NCBI RefSeq assembly: GCF_037101375.1
Contig: NZ_AP029019.1
Span: 4,703,001 to 4,767,000, forward strand
DNA: 64,000 nucleotides
DNA from: Acidovorax sp. DW039
GTDB taxonomy: Bacteria; Pseudomonadota; Gammaproteobacteria; Burkholderiales; Burkholderiaceae_C
Direction: 5' to 3'
The notes below the pieces were generated by a model. The model ran no database searches. It saw only the letters and a program-made list of their open reading frames with translations, and was not told the origin of the DNA. Positions 12,221-21,381 of the stretch are shown piece after piece (the stretch's first letter is position 1; each line of letters opens with the position of its first letter). The translations under genes were made by a program, and so were the position numbers.

Positions 12221-13213
12221 CTACAGCAATGTGCGGCGGGCAAAGCGCACCACCGTCACCCCTTGTTGGGCCTGACGGGTCGATGGCATCACGAGGACGC
12301 AGTCATCGTAGGGAGTGAGCACAGGCTCACCATCGTTGTCCCCGATGACGGTGCCTTGGCGGGCAATGCATTCCAGCCCCGTGAACGGCTCGGTAAAGCG
12401 GAACCCGCTGCTCTTGGCAACCACAGGTTCGGTCACCTCCAGCGCCCACTGGCGCGGTGCATCGGCCATGCGCCAGCCGTGCAATTGGCGCTCCAGGCAG
12501 AGCGCACCCACCACGCCAGACTGCTCCAGAAAGCGCACGCACTGGTCACGCGCTACCTCCAGGCTGGCCGGGTCGCCGTGGAATCCGCATTCGATCAACA
12601 GTGACCGGGTATCTCCGCCCTGTGCGTCGGGCAACCCCCACCGGCCGTAGTCGCGCATGCGCACACCATCCTTGTGGCCCGCATCCACCACGATGTACTC
12701 TGGCGAGCGCATGGCACGCGCCAGTTGCAGGTTGCGCGGTTGCATTCCTGTCAGCAGCAAAGGGGCGGAGGGCTCGTGCATGGAGTGGATGTCCAGCAGC
12801 CAGTCGGCCTGCGCGACAAAAGGACGCAGGGCCGCAGCGCGACGGCGGTCACTGCCATCGCCCGCGTCCATGCGTTCATCCACCCACTGGCGGTTCATGT
12901 CGTGGTCCACGAAGCGAGAGGCATCGTGCCGCTGTGGATCAAAGCGGTCGAACGCCTCCAGGTTGCAGAACGCCAGCGTGAGCGTCCCCCGCTCGGGCCG
13001 CACGCCCGCCTCCAGCAGCCCTTTCAGGGCCCATGCGCCGCACAGCTCGTTGCCATGCACCAGCGCGCTCACCATCACGTTGCGGCCTGGCGTGCCGCTT
13101 TCAAACCGCCACACCCCCTCCACGCCGGTATTGCCGGCACGCCATGCCCCGATGTCTGGAACGCCCAGTAAAAAGGCAGGGGATGGGGTCACGTTGTTCT
13201 GGGTCATGTTCAT
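12221..13213 (-). CDS. Succinylglutamate desuccinylase/aspartoacylase family zinc deacylase
   Basis: Predicted zinc-dependent amidohydrolase of 330 residues in the M14-like AstE/AspA family. HGNELCGAW supplies the first His and Glu zinc ligands and DIHSMHEPSAPLLL the third His; DHDMNRQW resembles the family's Asn-Arg substrate-binding pair. The C-terminal half forms the beta-sandwich extension typical of these enzymes. The start overlaps the stop of the upstream Bug gene (ATGA at 13210-13213), so the two are translationally coupled. Together they suggest capture and deacylation of an N-acyl amino acid or a related carboxylate, but the substrate is inference only. Confidence 0.85.
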   Translation of the reverse strand: MNMTQNNVTPSPAFLLGVPDIGAWRAGNTGVEGVWRFESGTPGRNVMVSALVHGNELCGAWALKGLLEAGVRPERGTLTLAFCNLEAFDRFDPQRHDASRFVDHDMNRQWVDERMDAGDGSDRRRAAALRPFVAQADWLLDIHSMHEPSAPLLLTGMQPRNLQLARAMRSPEYIVVDAGHKDGVRMRDYGRWGLPDAQGGDTRSLLIECGFHGDPASLEVARDQCVRFLEQSGVVGALCLERQLHGWRMADAPRQWALEVTEPVVAKSSGFRFTEPFTGLECIARQGTVIGDNDGEPVLTPYDDCVLVMPSTRQAQQGVTVVRFARRTLL

Positions 13214-14223
13214 TCTTCAATCTTCGCGAACTGCACGATCTTCTGGTACTTGGCGATCTCGCTGGCAATGTACTTGTCGGTGTCCACGGCGGGGGAAGCC
13301 ACGACGGAACCGGTGGCTTCCATCTTCTTGCGGAATTCGGCGGACTGCAGGGTGTCTACCAGGGCCTTGCGCAGCTTGTCGTAGACAGGCTTGGGCAGCT
13401 GGGCCGGGGCCATCAGCGCAAACCACACGCCAATGTCCACGTTCTTGAACTGGGGCAGCTCTGCCAGGGCCGGAATATCGGGGGTGAGTGGCGAACGCTT
13501 GGCCTCTGTGGTGCCCAGCGCAATCACTTTGCCACTCTTGATATGCGGCAGACCGCTGGAGAGCACAAACACGCCGTACTCAAGGTTGTTGCCCACCAGG
13601 TCATTGGTGAGGGGGGCTACGCCGCGGTAGGGGATGTGCGTCATGAACAGCTTGCCCTGGTCCTTGAGCATCTCGCCCGCCAGGTGCAGCGAGGTGCCTA
13701 CGCCCGAGCTGCCGTAGCTGTACTTGCCCGGGCTTTTGGCCACCCGCTGCACGAAGTCCGCCGCGTTCTTGACGCCGGATGCGGGCGACGCCACCAGCAC
13801 CAGCGGCTGGGAGGCGATCAGCCCGATGGCGGTGAAGTCCTTGATGTCGTACCTGACCTTTTTGGTGACCAGCTTGTTGATGGCCAGTTCATTGCTGGCA
13901 CCGACGAGCAGCGTGTAGCCATCAGGCTGGGCAACGGCCACTTTGGCCGCGCCGATGGCACCACCCGCACCGCCAATGTTCTCAATGACCACTGGCTGGC
14001 CCAGTCGGCTGGACAGCTCGGTGCCCAGCATGCGCCCCATCAGGTCCGTGCTGCCACCGGGTGGGTAGGCCACCACAATGGTGATGGGTTTGGACGGATA
14101 GGTGGCTTCTGCCGCTGCGGGCGCGGTTGCCAGGCAGGCAAGGGCAGCCAAGGCCAGGCCCGCCAGGGCATAACGACGGGCTGGGGCCCGTGAAGGGACA
14201 AGGGAAGGAGCAGGAGTGCGCAT
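13210..14223 (-). CDS. Bug (TctC-type) tripartite tricarboxylate transporter substrate-binding protein
   Basis: Periplasmic solute-binding protein of 337 residues. Start ATG 14223 is chosen because GAGGAAAAACC precedes it and the product then begins with a signal peptide (MRTPAPSLV, hydrophobic core, ATAPAAAEA). YPSKPITIVVAYPPGG directly after cleavage is the Bug-family hallmark; GGAGGAIGA and PYRGVAPLTNDL follow in the usual places. No TctA/TctB membrane genes are adjacent, so it is an orphan binding protein as is common in Burkholderiales. It overlaps a downstream zinc deacylase gene and lies 205 bp downstream of a LysR gene on the same strand, the likely regulator. Confidence 0.92.
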   Translation of the reverse strand: MRTPAPSLVPSRAPARRYALAGLALAALACLATAPAAAEATYPSKPITIVVAYPPGGSTDLMGRMLGTELSSRLGQPVVIENIGGAGGAIGAAKVAVAQPDGYTLLVGASNELAINKLVTKKVRYDIKDFTAIGLIASQPLVLVASPASGVKNAADFVQRVAKSPGKYSYGSSGVGTSLHLAGEMLKDQGKLFMTHIPYRGVAPLTNDLVGNNLEYGVFVLSSGLPHIKSGKVIALGTTEAKRSPLTPDIPALAELPQFKNVDIGVWFALMAPAQLPKPVYDKLRKALVDTLQSAEFRKKMEATGSVVASPAVDTDKYIASEIAKYQKIVQFAKIEE

Positions 14224-14285
14224 GGTTTTTCCTCGGTGGGGCTGTGCGTTCATTGTGCGAAGCGCCACCACGGCCTGTGGTGCCG

Positions 14286-14309
14286 AAATGGCACAAGGCG
14301 GTGCCATTT
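14286..14309. promoter_or_regulatory. Inverted repeat AAATGGCAC-N6-GTGCCATTT upstream of the Bug gene
   Basis: A perfect 9-bp inverted repeat 63 bp upstream of the Bug start, in the only non-coding space between the LysR gene and the Bug/deacylase pair. Its symmetry and position suit a regulator-binding site, most simply for the adjacent LysR protein; the assignment is inference. Confidence 0.5.
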
Positions 14310-14428
14310 GCATCCTCCGGCATGGTCTTTCTCAACGAGGACACGCGGGGATTTCTGGCCCGTGGCCGATCTTTTCGCAGCGCCTTTGGCAGGCACTACC
14401 TGCCTTGCCCGGCAAACTGGCGGCGTAT

Positions 14429-15325
14429 TCAAGAATGGGTGATGTGCGCCCAGAGCGATTCGGCAAAGGCACTCAACCGCCGTTTGGGGCGGTACAGCCG
14501 TACATCGAACTTCACTTCCAGCCCCTTGCCTGCCGCCAGCGCCAGCACACCCGCCTTGCAATCGGCATGCACCATGGACCACGGTAGCCACGACACGCCC
14601 AGCCCCTTGCGCACGTATTCGTAGTTGGCATCGGGCGAGTCGCATTCCACCAGTTTCTGCAGGCGGGCAGCTTGCGGGTGGTGGGCCAGCAGATCCTCCA
14701 CCAGCCGCCCCAGCGCCAGCGTGCGACCAAACGCGATGTAGGGCACAGGGGCGCGCCCTGCCCCCAGGCTGTAACGCGGAGCCCCCTGGGCATCAGCTCT
14801 GGCGACAGGCACCAGCCGGTCGGTGGCAAGAGCCAGGTGGGTGAACTGCCGCCCGTCCAGCGGCACAACCAGGGAAGGGTGGTGATAGAGGATGGAAAAG
14901 TCCGCCACGCCCTGCTGCAGATCGAGCACAGCATCGGCCAGCGAACGCGTCAGGATACGAAGCTCTCCGTCCGCTAGATGGGGGCGCAAGCGCACCAGCC
15001 AGTCAGCCACCACGGTACGGGCCAGCGTACGGCCAGTGGAGAGGGTGACGGTGCGGGCTTGCCGCCCCGCAATGGCCATCAGCTCATCATGCGACTGGGC
15101 CAGATTGCGCGCCATCTGCTCGGCGGTATCCAGAAAGGCCTGCCCGGCGGCCGTGAGGCGCACCGGGCCTGCGCCCCGCTCTACCAGCGGGGTGCCAGCC
15201 CAGGTCTCCAGCGCGCGGATGCGGCGGCCAAATGCGGGATGGGTGACATGGCGCACCTCGGCAGCGCGGGTAAAACTGCGCTCATGCGCCAGGGCAATGA
15301 AGTCTTCAAGCCATTTGAGCTGCAT
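14429..15325 (-). CDS. LysR-family transcriptional regulator
   Basis: DNA-binding regulator of 298 residues, full length for the family. The N-terminal winged helix is clear (LEDFIALAHERSFTRAAEV, then RRIRALETWAG and PLVERG, with LTAAGQAFLDTAEQM). The remainder is a periplasmic-binding-protein-like effector domain (about 90-290). One difference from typical LysR: the recognition helix reads HVTHPAFGRRI rather than the common SQPALSRQI. It lies upstream of the Bug and deacylase genes on the same strand, with an inverted repeat between, so it probably controls them. Confidence 0.92.
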   Translation of the reverse strand: MQLKWLEDFIALAHERSFTRAAEVRHVTHPAFGRRIRALETWAGTPLVERGAGPVRLTAAGQAFLDTAEQMARNLAQSHDELMAIAGRQARTVTLSTGRTLARTVVADWLVRLRPHLADGELRILTRSLADAVLDLQQGVADFSILYHHPSLVVPLDGRQFTHLALATDRLVPVARADAQGAPRYSLGAGRAPVPYIAFGRTLALGRLVEDLLAHHPQAARLQKLVECDSPDANYEYVRKGLGVSWLPWSMVHADCKAGVLALAAGKGLEVKFDVRLYRPKRRLSAFAESLWAHITHS

Positions 15326-15370
15326 GGTGGGGCGGGCCTGCTCAACAGCTCATGCGCCTTTCATCAGCGC

Positions 15371-16201
15371 TCAGGCGCTGCGCGCAGCCTCCAGCACGGC
15401 GCGGGTGCGCAGCGCCTCAGTGCGGGCTGCGGCGCCAAAGTCTTCCCCTTGTGATGCATACAGCACCGCACGCGAAGAATTCACGATGATGGGCCCATCA
15501 CTGCGCAGCCCCGCACGCACGGTGGCCACCGCATCACCGCCCTGCGCACCCACACCGGGAATCAGCAGCGGCAGCGTGGGCGCAATGCTGCGCACGCGCT
15601 CGATCTCTTGCGGATAAGTGGCACCCACCACCAGCCCAAGCTGGCCGTTCAGGTTCCAGGGGCCTTGGGCCAGTCTGGCAATGTGTTCGTACATCAGGGG
15701 CTGGCCTTCAATGCTGGCCAGGCGCTGGTTTTGCAGGTCGTCGCCACCGGGGTTGGAGGTGCGGCAGAGCAAGAAAGCCCCCTTGCTGGGGTAAGCGGCC
15801 AGGTAGGGCTCGATGGAGTCAAAACCCATGAAGGGCGAGAGCGTGACCGCATCTGCGCCGTAACGCTCAAACGCCTCTTTGGCGTATTGCTGGGCGGTGG
15901 AGCCGATGTCGCCACGCTTGGCGTCCAGGATGACAGGCACCTGCGGGGCCGTGCGCCGCATGTGCTCCATCAGGCGTTCGAGCTGGTCTTCGGCCCGGTA
16001 GGCGGCAAAGTAGGCAATCTGCGGCTTGAAGGAGCACACCAGATCGGCCGTGGCATCGACGATGGCTGCGCAAAAGTCGTAGATCTTGCTGGCATCACCC
16101 TTCATATGGGCGGGAAAGCGGGAGGGCTCAGGGTCCAGGCCCACGCACAGCATGGATTGGTTTTGCGTGGTGGCAGCGCGCAGTGTGTCGATGAAGGTCA
16201 T
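15371..16201 (-). CDS. pyrF: Orotidine 5'-phosphate decarboxylase
   Basis: Last step of UMP synthesis: decarboxylates OMP to UMP in the cytoplasm. With ATG 16201 the product is 276 residues, right for the larger group of bacterial PyrF; the upstream open frame (to 16318) only reads through intergenic sequence. Visible motifs: [13 protein letters not shown] near the N-terminus, [12 protein letters not shown], the catalytic [11 protein letters not shown] with its Lys-Asp pair, and [11 protein letters not shown] near the C-terminus (phosphate loop). It is monocistronic in appearance: a terminator of the upstream pgk lies 57 bp before its start. Confidence 0.96.
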   Translation of the reverse strand: MTFIDTLRAATTQNQSMLCVGLDPEPSRFPAHMKGDASKIYDFCAAIVDATADLVCSFKPQIAYFAAYRAEDQLERLMEHMRRTAPQVPVILDAKRGDIGSTAQQYAKEAFERYGADAVTLSPFMGFDSIEPYLAAYPSKGAFLLCRTSNPGGDDLQNQRLASIEGQPLMYEHIARLAQGPWNLNGQLGLVVGATYPQEIERVRSIAPTLPLLIPGVGAQGGDAVATVRAGLRSDGPIIVNSSRAVLYASQGEDFGAAARTEALRTRAVLEAARSA

Positions 16202-16257
16202 GAGGGGTGATTTTAGGTGGGTGCTGCAGAAACAGGCCGCGGATGAAGCCGCCCATG

Positions 16258-16283
16258 AAAAAGGCCACCCCGCGGGCGGCCTT
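16258..16283 (-). terminator. Rho-independent terminator after pgk (minus strand)
   Basis: On the minus strand AAGGCCGCC-CGCG-GGTGGCCTT forms a stable hairpin followed by a U run (A run 16258-16262 on the plus strand). It ends transcripts coming from pgk through the structured element at 16305-16419. Confidence 0.8.
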
Positions 16284-16304
16284 GAGCGAGCACAGAAGGC
16301 GCTT

Positions 16305-16419
16305 AGAGCGGCTAACACGACCCAGCGAAGCGGCCCTGGCTAGGCGTTCCGTCGCAGGCAGTACGAGTGGTACGACAAGACGGGACAACGACGCCAGGGG
16401 GGGTTGTGTTGGCCGCTCT
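16305..16419 (-). repeat. Structured interspersed element, copy 1 (flush with pgk stop)
   Basis: About 115 bp bounded by an 18-bp inverted repeat (16305-16322 with 16402-16419; G-T pairs count as matches in RNA). The interior holds further paired segments, including GTTCCGTC with GACGGGAC and a GTAC-N5-GTAC tip. It begins at the last base of the pgk stop codon. A second copy at 30033-30142 is nearly identical across the interior but differs in the tip loop. Function unknown; an RNA structure at the mRNA 3' end is plausible. Confidence 0.75.
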
Positions 16420-17615
16420 TAGTTTCCGGCTGCGCGCTTTTCCAGAATCTCGAACGCGGGCAGGGTCTTGCCCTCCAGCACTTCCAGGAAAGCGCCGCCC
16501 CCAGTGGAGATATAGCCCACCTGCTTTTCGATGCCGTACTTGGCAATGGCCGCCAGCGTATCGCCACCGCCCGCAATGCTGAAAGCCGAAGACTCAGCGA
16601 TGGCTTTGGCAAGCTGTTTTGTGCCGTTTTCAAAGGCCGCAAACTCGAACACGCCCACGGGGCCGTTCCAGACGATGGTACCTGCCGACTTGAGCTGGGC
16701 TGCCAGACGGGCTGCCGTCTCGGGGCCAATGTCCAAAATCATGTCGTCGGCGGTCACGTCGGTGGCAGCCTTCACGGTGGCGGGGGCATCGGCTGCAAAG
16801 GTCTTGGCAACCACCACATCGGTGGGGATGGGCACTTCGGCACCACGGGCCTTCATCGCGGCCATCACGGCCTTGGCGGCGTCCAGCAGGTCGGGCTCGG
16901 CCAGGCTCTTGCCGATGGGCAGGCCCGCCGCCAGCATGAAGGTGTTGGCAATGCCGCCCCCCACGATGAGCTGGTCCACCTTGCTGGACAGGCTTTGCAG
17001 GATAGTGAGCTTGGTGGACACCTTGGAGCCCGCCACGATGGCGGCCAGGGGGCGCTGGGGCTGGGCCAGGGCCTTGGTCAGGGCGTCAATCTCGGCTGAC
17101 AGCAGCGGGCCTGCGCAGGCTATGGGGGCGAACTGCGCGATGCCATAGGTGGTGCCTTCGGCGCGATGGGCGGTGCCAAACGCGTCGTTCACAAAGATGT
17201 CGCAGAGCTGGGCCATCTTGCGGGCCAGCTCTTCCTTGTTCTTCTTTTCGCCCACGTTGAGGCGGCAGTTTTCCAGCAGCACGATCTGGCCGGGCGCGAC
17301 CTGCACGCCATCCACCCAGTTGGCCACCAGAGGCACCTCACGGCCCAGCAGCTCGGCCAGGCGCTTGGCCACGGGGGCAAGAGAGTCTTCAGGCTTGAAT
17401 TCGCCTTCGGTCGGGCGGCCCAGGTGGCTGGTCACCATGACGGCGGCACCGGCGTCCAGTGCCATGCGGATGGCGGGGATGGAGGCGCGGATGCGGGTGT
17501 CTTCGGTGATGTTGCCTGCGTCGTCTTGCGGCACGTTCAGGTCGGCACGGATGAAGACGCGCTGGTTGCGGGCCTTGCCCTGGGCGCACAGATCGGAAAA
17601 GCGAAGGATGTTCAT
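16419..17615 (-). CDS. pgk: Phosphoglycerate kinase
   Basis: Glycolytic/gluconeogenic enzyme transferring phosphate between 1,3-bisphosphoglycerate and ADP. With ATG 17615 it is 398 residues, the normal length; the open frame continues 13 codons upstream without support. Recognised from [13 protein letters not shown] (N-terminal substrate site), [26 protein letters not shown] and [12 protein letters not shown]. The C-terminal nucleotide domain has [21 protein letters not shown] and [11 protein letters not shown]. The structured repeat element starts directly at its stop codon, with a rho-independent terminator about 135 bp downstream. Confidence 0.97.
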   Translation of the reverse strand: MNILRFSDLCAQGKARNQRVFIRADLNVPQDDAGNITEDTRIRASIPAIRMALDAGAAVMVTSHLGRPTEGEFKPEDSLAPVAKRLAELLGREVPLVANWVDGVQVAPGQIVLLENCRLNVGEKKNKEELARKMAQLCDIFVNDAFGTAHRAEGTTYGIAQFAPIACAGPLLSAEIDALTKALAQPQRPLAAIVAGSKVSTKLTILQSLSSKVDQLIVGGGIANTFMLAAGLPIGKSLAEPDLLDAAKAVMAAMKARGAEVPIPTDVVVAKTFAADAPATVKAATDVTADDMILDIGPETAARLAAQLKSAGTIVWNGPVGVFEFAAFENGTKQLAKAIAESSAFSIAGGGDTLAAIAKYGIEKQVGYISTGGGAFLEVLEGKTLPAFEILEKRAAGN

Positions 17616-17712
17616 GGCGAGAGGGTGGAGTGAATCGGTCTTGTCGCCCGCCATTTTATGGATTCGGCAGCCATCGACTTGAAGCCGCTCACCTGGGCCG
17701 AAGCGCCGCGCG

Positions 17713-17739
17713 AGGCTTCGAGAGGCTCAGCCCGAGCGG
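17713..17739. repeat. REP-like 27-mer, copy 1
   Basis: GGCTTCGAGAGGCTCAGCCC followed by GAGCGG; resembles the short extragenic motif (TTCGACAGGCTCAGCxCGAACGG type) scattered through many proteobacterial genomes. It lies in the 223-bp gap between pgk and azlD. A second copy is at 37336-37361. Confidence 0.6.
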
Positions 17740-17838
17740 TGGTTTCAATTTCCATGAGGCCCACTCCCTGGTGAGCGAGGTCTGTGCGACTGGCTTCGCT
17801 GGAGGGGGGAAGTGCCAAGGGCAACTCTGGTGTCCGCT

Positions 17839-18174
17839 CTACCACCCCAGGCCAATGTGCAGCGGCAGGTACACACACATGCCCACCACGATCGTGCCCA
17901 GAATGCCGCGCTTCCAGAAGTAGTAGCTGCTGGCCAGAAGCACTGCGGGCAGTCGTGCGTCCTTGAGGGTGTGGATCAGCTCGCCCTGGGTCATGAGGAT
18001 TTCGGGGGCGATGACTGCGGTCAACGCGGCTAGGGGTGCGTACTTCAGCCCGCGCTTGAGCCAGTCGGGCATGGACATTTCGCGCTCAGGGATCATGAAG
18101 AACGAGCGGGAGATGACGGTGATGACCGCCAGCCCCAGGATGGCAATGACGGGCTCAACCCAGGACCAGTTCAT
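17839..18174 (-). CDS. azlD: AzlD family branched-chain amino acid export subunit
   Basis: Small integral membrane protein of 111 residues with three or four hydrophobic segments (about 8-26, 44-62, 72-88, 92-108). AzlD works with AzlC as an exporter of branched-chain or related amino acids in the inner membrane. Recognised by size, topology, the RSFFMIPEREMSMPDWLKRGLKYAP segment (split: charged loop then PAP-like motif) and its 4-bp ATGA overlap with azlC. It is the last gene of the def-to-azlD run. Confidence 0.9.
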   Translation of the reverse strand: MNWSWVEPVIAILGLAVITVISRSFFMIPEREMSMPDWLKRGLKYAPLAALTAVIAPEILMTQGELIHTLKDARLPAVLLASSYYFWKRGILGTIVVGMCVYLPLHIGLGW

Positions 18175-18998
18175 GGATGGCGCTCCTCGCGTACCGGCAC
18201 CACATCGCCGTCGCGCACATGCTGTTTCTCGTCGGCCGGGAGCTGTTCGTCGGCGGGCACCAGCAGCAGCTCAGGGGGGTTGCGGTGGTGCTCTACCGCC
18301 TCGATCAGCAAGCCCACCGCCACCGCCGCCGCAATGGCGACCAGGATGTTGAGCTTGAGCGGCAACGCAAAAGCCGCGATGGCTGCCGTGGCGGCCACGC
18401 CTGTGGCCAGCCAGGTAGCGCGGTCAAACAGCAGGGACAGCAACACCCCCAAAAGCGCCAGTACACCCGCAAAGCCCAGGCCCCACGACAGTGGCACCAC
18501 GTTGGCCAGCGCAATGCCCAGCAGCGAGGGCACCTGCCACGACAGCCAATTGGTGCAGGCTGCGCCCCAGAAGTACGGCACCTGCTCAGGCTCGGGCGTC
18601 TGCTGCGGAAACCGCTTCATGAACGCGACAAAGATCACATCGCCACTGAAGTAGCCCGTGGCCAGTCGCCAGCGCAAGGGTAGATGGGCAAAGTAGTTGC
18701 GCCACATGCTGCTGAAGATGACAAAACGCAGGTTGACGCAGGCCGCCGTGAGCCAGATCACCCACAGGGGTGCGCCCACCGTGAGCAGCGGGATGACGGC
18801 CAGCTGGGCGCTGCCTGCATACACTACAAGCGACATGAACACGGCCATGGGCAGGGACATGCCGCTCTTGATCATGGCCACGCCGGTCACCAGGCCCCAG
18901 GCCCCAATGCCCAGAGAGGTGCCTAGCATGTCTTTGCCAGCCATGCGAAAGTGCGGGTGGCGGACGATGGCCCGCAAGGGCGATTGGCTGTCGCTCAC
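18171..18998 (-). CDS. azlC: AzlC family branched-chain amino acid permease
   Basis: Large subunit of the AzlCD exporter, 275 residues and about six to eight membrane segments. Family features: [17 protein letters not shown] after a short N-terminus, [29 protein letters not shown] and a W-rich [13 protein letters not shown] segment. A charged, probably cytoplasmic C-terminal tail of about 35 residues ([10 protein letters not shown] onwards) is a little longer than usual. It overlaps both fmt upstream (18995-18998) and azlD downstream (18171-18174) by 4 bp, indicating translational coupling across unrelated functions. Confidence 0.9.
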   Translation of the reverse strand: MSDSQSPLRAIVRHPHFRMAGKDMLGTSLGIGAWGLVTGVAMIKSGMSLPMAVFMSLVVYAGSAQLAVIPLLTVGAPLWVIWLTAACVNLRFVIFSSMWRNYFAHLPLRWRLATGYFSGDVIFVAFMKRFPQQTPEPEQVPYFWGAACTNWLSWQVPSLLGIALANVVPLSWGLGFAGVLALLGVLLSLLFDRATWLATGVAATAAIAAFALPLKLNILVAIAAAVAVGLLIEAVEHHRNPPELLLVPADEQLPADEKQHVRDGDVVPVREERHP

Positions 18999-20062
18999 GA
19001 AGCCACCGCGCCAGCGCCCAGCACCTGGCCCACCGGCAAAGGAAAGCCCCGCACAAAATCTGCCACAGGCAAACGCTTGCCACCAGCGCGCTGCAAGGTG
19101 GTGAGCCGCAGGGCCGTGCCTGCGCCACAGGCCACCGTCACCCCCTCGGGGCCTGATGCCAAAATCTGGCCATAGCGCTCATTGGATAAGCGTGAGCAGC
19201 TATCAATTTCATAGCACCAGACTTTGATGGCCTCACCCTGCAGATGGGTGCTGGCACCCGGGAAGGGGTCAAACGCGCGGATGCGCTGGCCGATCACGGC
19301 TGCAGGCAAAGACCAGTCGATCTCGCTCTCAGCTTTCTCGATCTTGTGCGCGTAGGTGACACCTTCCGCAGGCTGGGGCACAGGCCGCAGCCCGCCGCAG
19401 GCCGCCAGCTCCAGCGCCTCCACGATCATGCGCCCGCCCAGCTCGGCCAGACGGTCGTGCAGGCTGGCGGTGGTGTCGGTGGGCTGGATGGGGGTCTTTT
19501 CCATTAACAGCATGTCGCCGGTGTCCAGGCCCGCATCCATCTGCATGATGGTGACGCCGGTGTCGGCATCGCCCGCCTCAATCGCGCGGTGGATGGGCGC
19601 AGCGCCACGCCAGCGGGGCAACAGGCTGGCGTGGATGTTGAGGCAACCCCACCTATGGGCCCCCACGCTCCCCGCTGCGCGTGGTTCGCTGCCCCCCAAG
19701 GGGGCCTTCGCGCCTTCGGGCGGCCGTGCGGCGCTCATCTCATCCAGCACCCACTGGGGCAGGATGAGCCCGTAGGCGGCCACCACCATCACATCGGCCT
19801 GCGCGGCCAGCAGGGCATCGCGCGCGGCAGCGGCGTCTTCCGGGTACTTGCCGTCCAGCCTGAGGCTGCGCGGCTGCGCAACGGCAATGCCATGCTCCAG
19901 AGCGCATTGCTTGACGGGGGACGCCTGCAGCTTCATGCCCCGGCCTGCGGGGCGGTCGGGCTGGGTCAGCACCAGCGGCACCGTGAACCCCGCCTGCAGC
20001 AAGCGGGCCAGGGCCACGCGGGCGAATTCGGGGGTTCCGGCAAAAATGACTCTCATCGGCAA
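18995..20062 (-). CDS. fmt: Methionyl-tRNA formyltransferase, enlarged by two repeat-derived segments
   Basis: Formylates initiator Met-tRNA using 10-formyl-THF. The 355 residues exceed the usual 310-320. Recognised from [65 protein letters not shown] (formyl-THF site and catalytic Asn-His) and the C-terminal [11 protein letters not shown]. Two stretches do not belong to the normal protein. Between VLDEM and GCLNIH a 29-residue insert (19649-19735) is encoded by a GC-rich interspersed repeat with a CCCCCC/GGGGGG hairpin. Between IKVWCYEI and GPEGV a segment (19173-19216) is encoded antisense by the dispersed stem-loop repeat. The frame and active-site segments stay intact, so the enzyme is probably functional. 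It follows the lipoprotein gene by 57 bp and overlaps azlC. Confidence 0.95.
   Translation of the reverse strand: MPMRVIFAGTPEFARVALARLLQAGFTVPLVLTQPDRPAGRGMKLQASPVKQCALEHGIAVAQPRSLRLDGKYPEDAAAARDALLAAQADVMVVAAYGLILPQWVLDEMSAARPPEGAKAPLGGSEPRAAGSVGAHRWGCLNIHASLLPRWRGAAPIHRAIEAGDADTGVTIMQMDAGLDTGDMLLMEKTPIQPTDTTASLHDRLAELGGRMIVEALELAACGGLRPVPQPAEGVTYAHKIEKAESEIDWSLPAAVIGQRIRAFDPFPGASTHLQGEAIKVWCYEIDSCSRLSNERYGQILASGPEGVTVACGAGTALRLTTLQRAGGKRLPVADFVRGFPLPVGQVLGAGAVAS
19173..19216 (+). repeat. Dispersed stem-loop repeat, copy 4, inside fmt
   Basis: The interspersed repeat (TAGCGCTCATTGGATAAGCG, then TGAGCAGCTATCAATTTCATAGCA from 19193) lies within fmt on the opposite strand and encodes about SCSRLSNER in the variable part of the C-terminal domain. 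It is the only one of the nine copies inside a gene. Confidence 0.85.
19649..19735 (-). repeat. 87-bp in-frame repeat insertion within fmt
   Basis: Exactly 29 codons separate the conserved VLDEM and GCLNIH parts of fmt, which are adjacent or nearly so in other formyltransferases. The DNA contains GCCCCCC-AA-GGGGGGC-type pairing (19691-19706) and Arg/Pro/Gly/Ala-rich coding, like an intergenic GC-rich repeat I know from Comamonadaceae. Insertion is inferred by comparison with remembered Fmt sequences. Confidence 0.65.
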
Positions 20063-20119
20063 TCTCTTGAAAGCAGAACGCCCGGCGCGCCTGGCGTTGC
20101 ACAGCAGTGCCCAGGCGGC

Positions 20120-20674
20120 TCAGGGGCGGTCGTCCTGGGTGTTGGGAATATCGTCGGCGAAGAGAACCTTGCGCACCACGCCTGCCGTGTCGATATGGAT
20201 GTAGGCCAGCCGAGGATCTGACATCTGCAGGAAGCGATAAGTCCACACTTCTCCATCAAACAGGGCTACGCGCTCCACACGCTGTGGCGCACCGAGCCAG
20301 TAGCGCACGTCGTACACCGTCCAGCGGTCAACGGGAATCTGCTCCAGCCATTGAGGCGTCAGGGCCGGAGCGTTAGCCACCAGACGCCCCGAAGCGTCGA
20401 AATCGAGGTTGTATACCTGCACCCCGGCAGGTAGCTCGGAATACTGCCAGCGCTCGCCGCCCTCAGCACGAGGGTAGACCGAGGTGGGCTTGCCCAGGCG
20501 GTGCGCAATGTCCTGGCTGGAAGCGCCCAGAGGTGCGCGCCCCGGCATGGCGCATCCCGCCATCGCCAGCGCAACGAGACCCGTGGCCACAAGCAGAACG
20601 GGGCGGGCAAGGAAGCCCAGCAACCCAGAGACCCTGAACAGCCCCCCGGAGAGAGAACCAGACCGGGAGAACAT
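20120..20674 (-). CDS. Lipoprotein of unknown function (SmpA/OmlA-like pattern)
   Basis: Outer-membrane or periplasmic lipoprotein of 184 residues. A hydrophobic segment ends in lipobox LAMAGC with Cys41. The mature part starts with APLGASSQDIAHRLGKPTSVYPRAEG, a BamE/SmpA-like arrangement in which a helix precedes a G-xP turn. A second similar unit follows (VDRWTVYDVRYWLGAP with a later AYIHIDTAGVVRKV), suggesting two related halves. The ATG at 20674 overlaps the def stop as TGATG. A GTG one codon upstream is less likely. Conserved position between def and fmt suggests co-regulation with translation genes; function not established. Confidence 0.75.
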   Translation of the reverse strand: MFSRSGSLSGGLFRVSGLLGFLARPVLLVATGLVALAMAGCAMPGRAPLGASSQDIAHRLGKPTSVYPRAEGGERWQYSELPAGVQVYNLDFDASGRLVANAPALTPQWLEQIPVDRWTVYDVRYWLGAPQRVERVALFDGEVWTYRFLQMSDPRLAYIHIDTAGVVRKVLFADDIPNTQDDRP

Positions 20675-21183
20675 CACTCCCGATTTCCCCGCTGCTGCTT
20701 GACCATTTTGGTTTTGATGCGGTTGCGTTTGAGTGGGGAAAGATATTCGACAAACACCTTGCCCAGCAGGTGGTCCATCTCATGCTGAATGCAGACCGCC
20801 AGCAAACCTTCGGCTTCGATCGTATATGTCTCGCCTTTTTCATTCAGGGCTTTGACATGCACGGAAGTAGAACGCTGAACACCGTCGTAAATACCCGGCA
20901 CAGAAAGACATCCCTCGTCTCCCACCTGCTTTTCCGGGCTGGCCCAGGTAATTTCCGGATTGATCAACACCATGGGCTGATCGCGCTCTTCCGAAACATC
21001 GATCACCACCACTCGCTCGTGCACATCGATCTGGGTGGCGGCAAGGCCGATGCCATGGGCGTCATACATGGTGGCCAGCATGTCAGCCACCAGGGTACGG
21101 ATGCGCTCATCCACAGCCGCCACCGGTTTTGCCACCTTGTGAAGCCGTGGGTCGGGATAACAGAGAATAGGAAGGATTGCCAT
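20674..21183 (-). CDS. def: Peptide deformylase
   Basis: Metalloenzyme removing the N-formyl group from nascent proteins, the counterpart of fmt. All three family motifs are present in 169 residues: GIGLAATQ (motif 1), EGCLSVP with the metal-binding Cys (motif 2) and QHEMDHL with the two His and catalytic Glu (motif 3). It is the first gene of the run def, lipoprotein, fmt, azlC, azlD, whose start/stop codons overlap or nearly touch. The promoter must lie in the 198-bp gap shared with the divergent LysM gene. Confidence 0.97.
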   Translation of the reverse strand: MAILPILCYPDPRLHKVAKPVAAVDERIRTLVADMLATMYDAHGIGLAATQIDVHERVVVIDVSEERDQPMVLINPEITWASPEKQVGDEGCLSVPGIYDGVQRSTSVHVKALNEKGETYTIEAEGLLAVCIQHEMDHLLGKVFVEYLSPLKRNRIKTKMVKQQRGNRE

Positions 21184-21381
21184 GTAACCAGATATTAAGT
21201 GTCGCTATTTTCGCCACTTTTGGGCAAACGCGTCGCCCCTCAAGCCAATATTCATTGCCGAATCAAGGGCTTGAGCAGAGAATCTGAGATGGTTTGTAAT
21301 GTACTTGTCGGTTTGTGCATGGATTCAATGCGGCCGACGTCAGTGAGGGGGCGTTTCTCAATGCATCAAAAAAGGAAAAAC

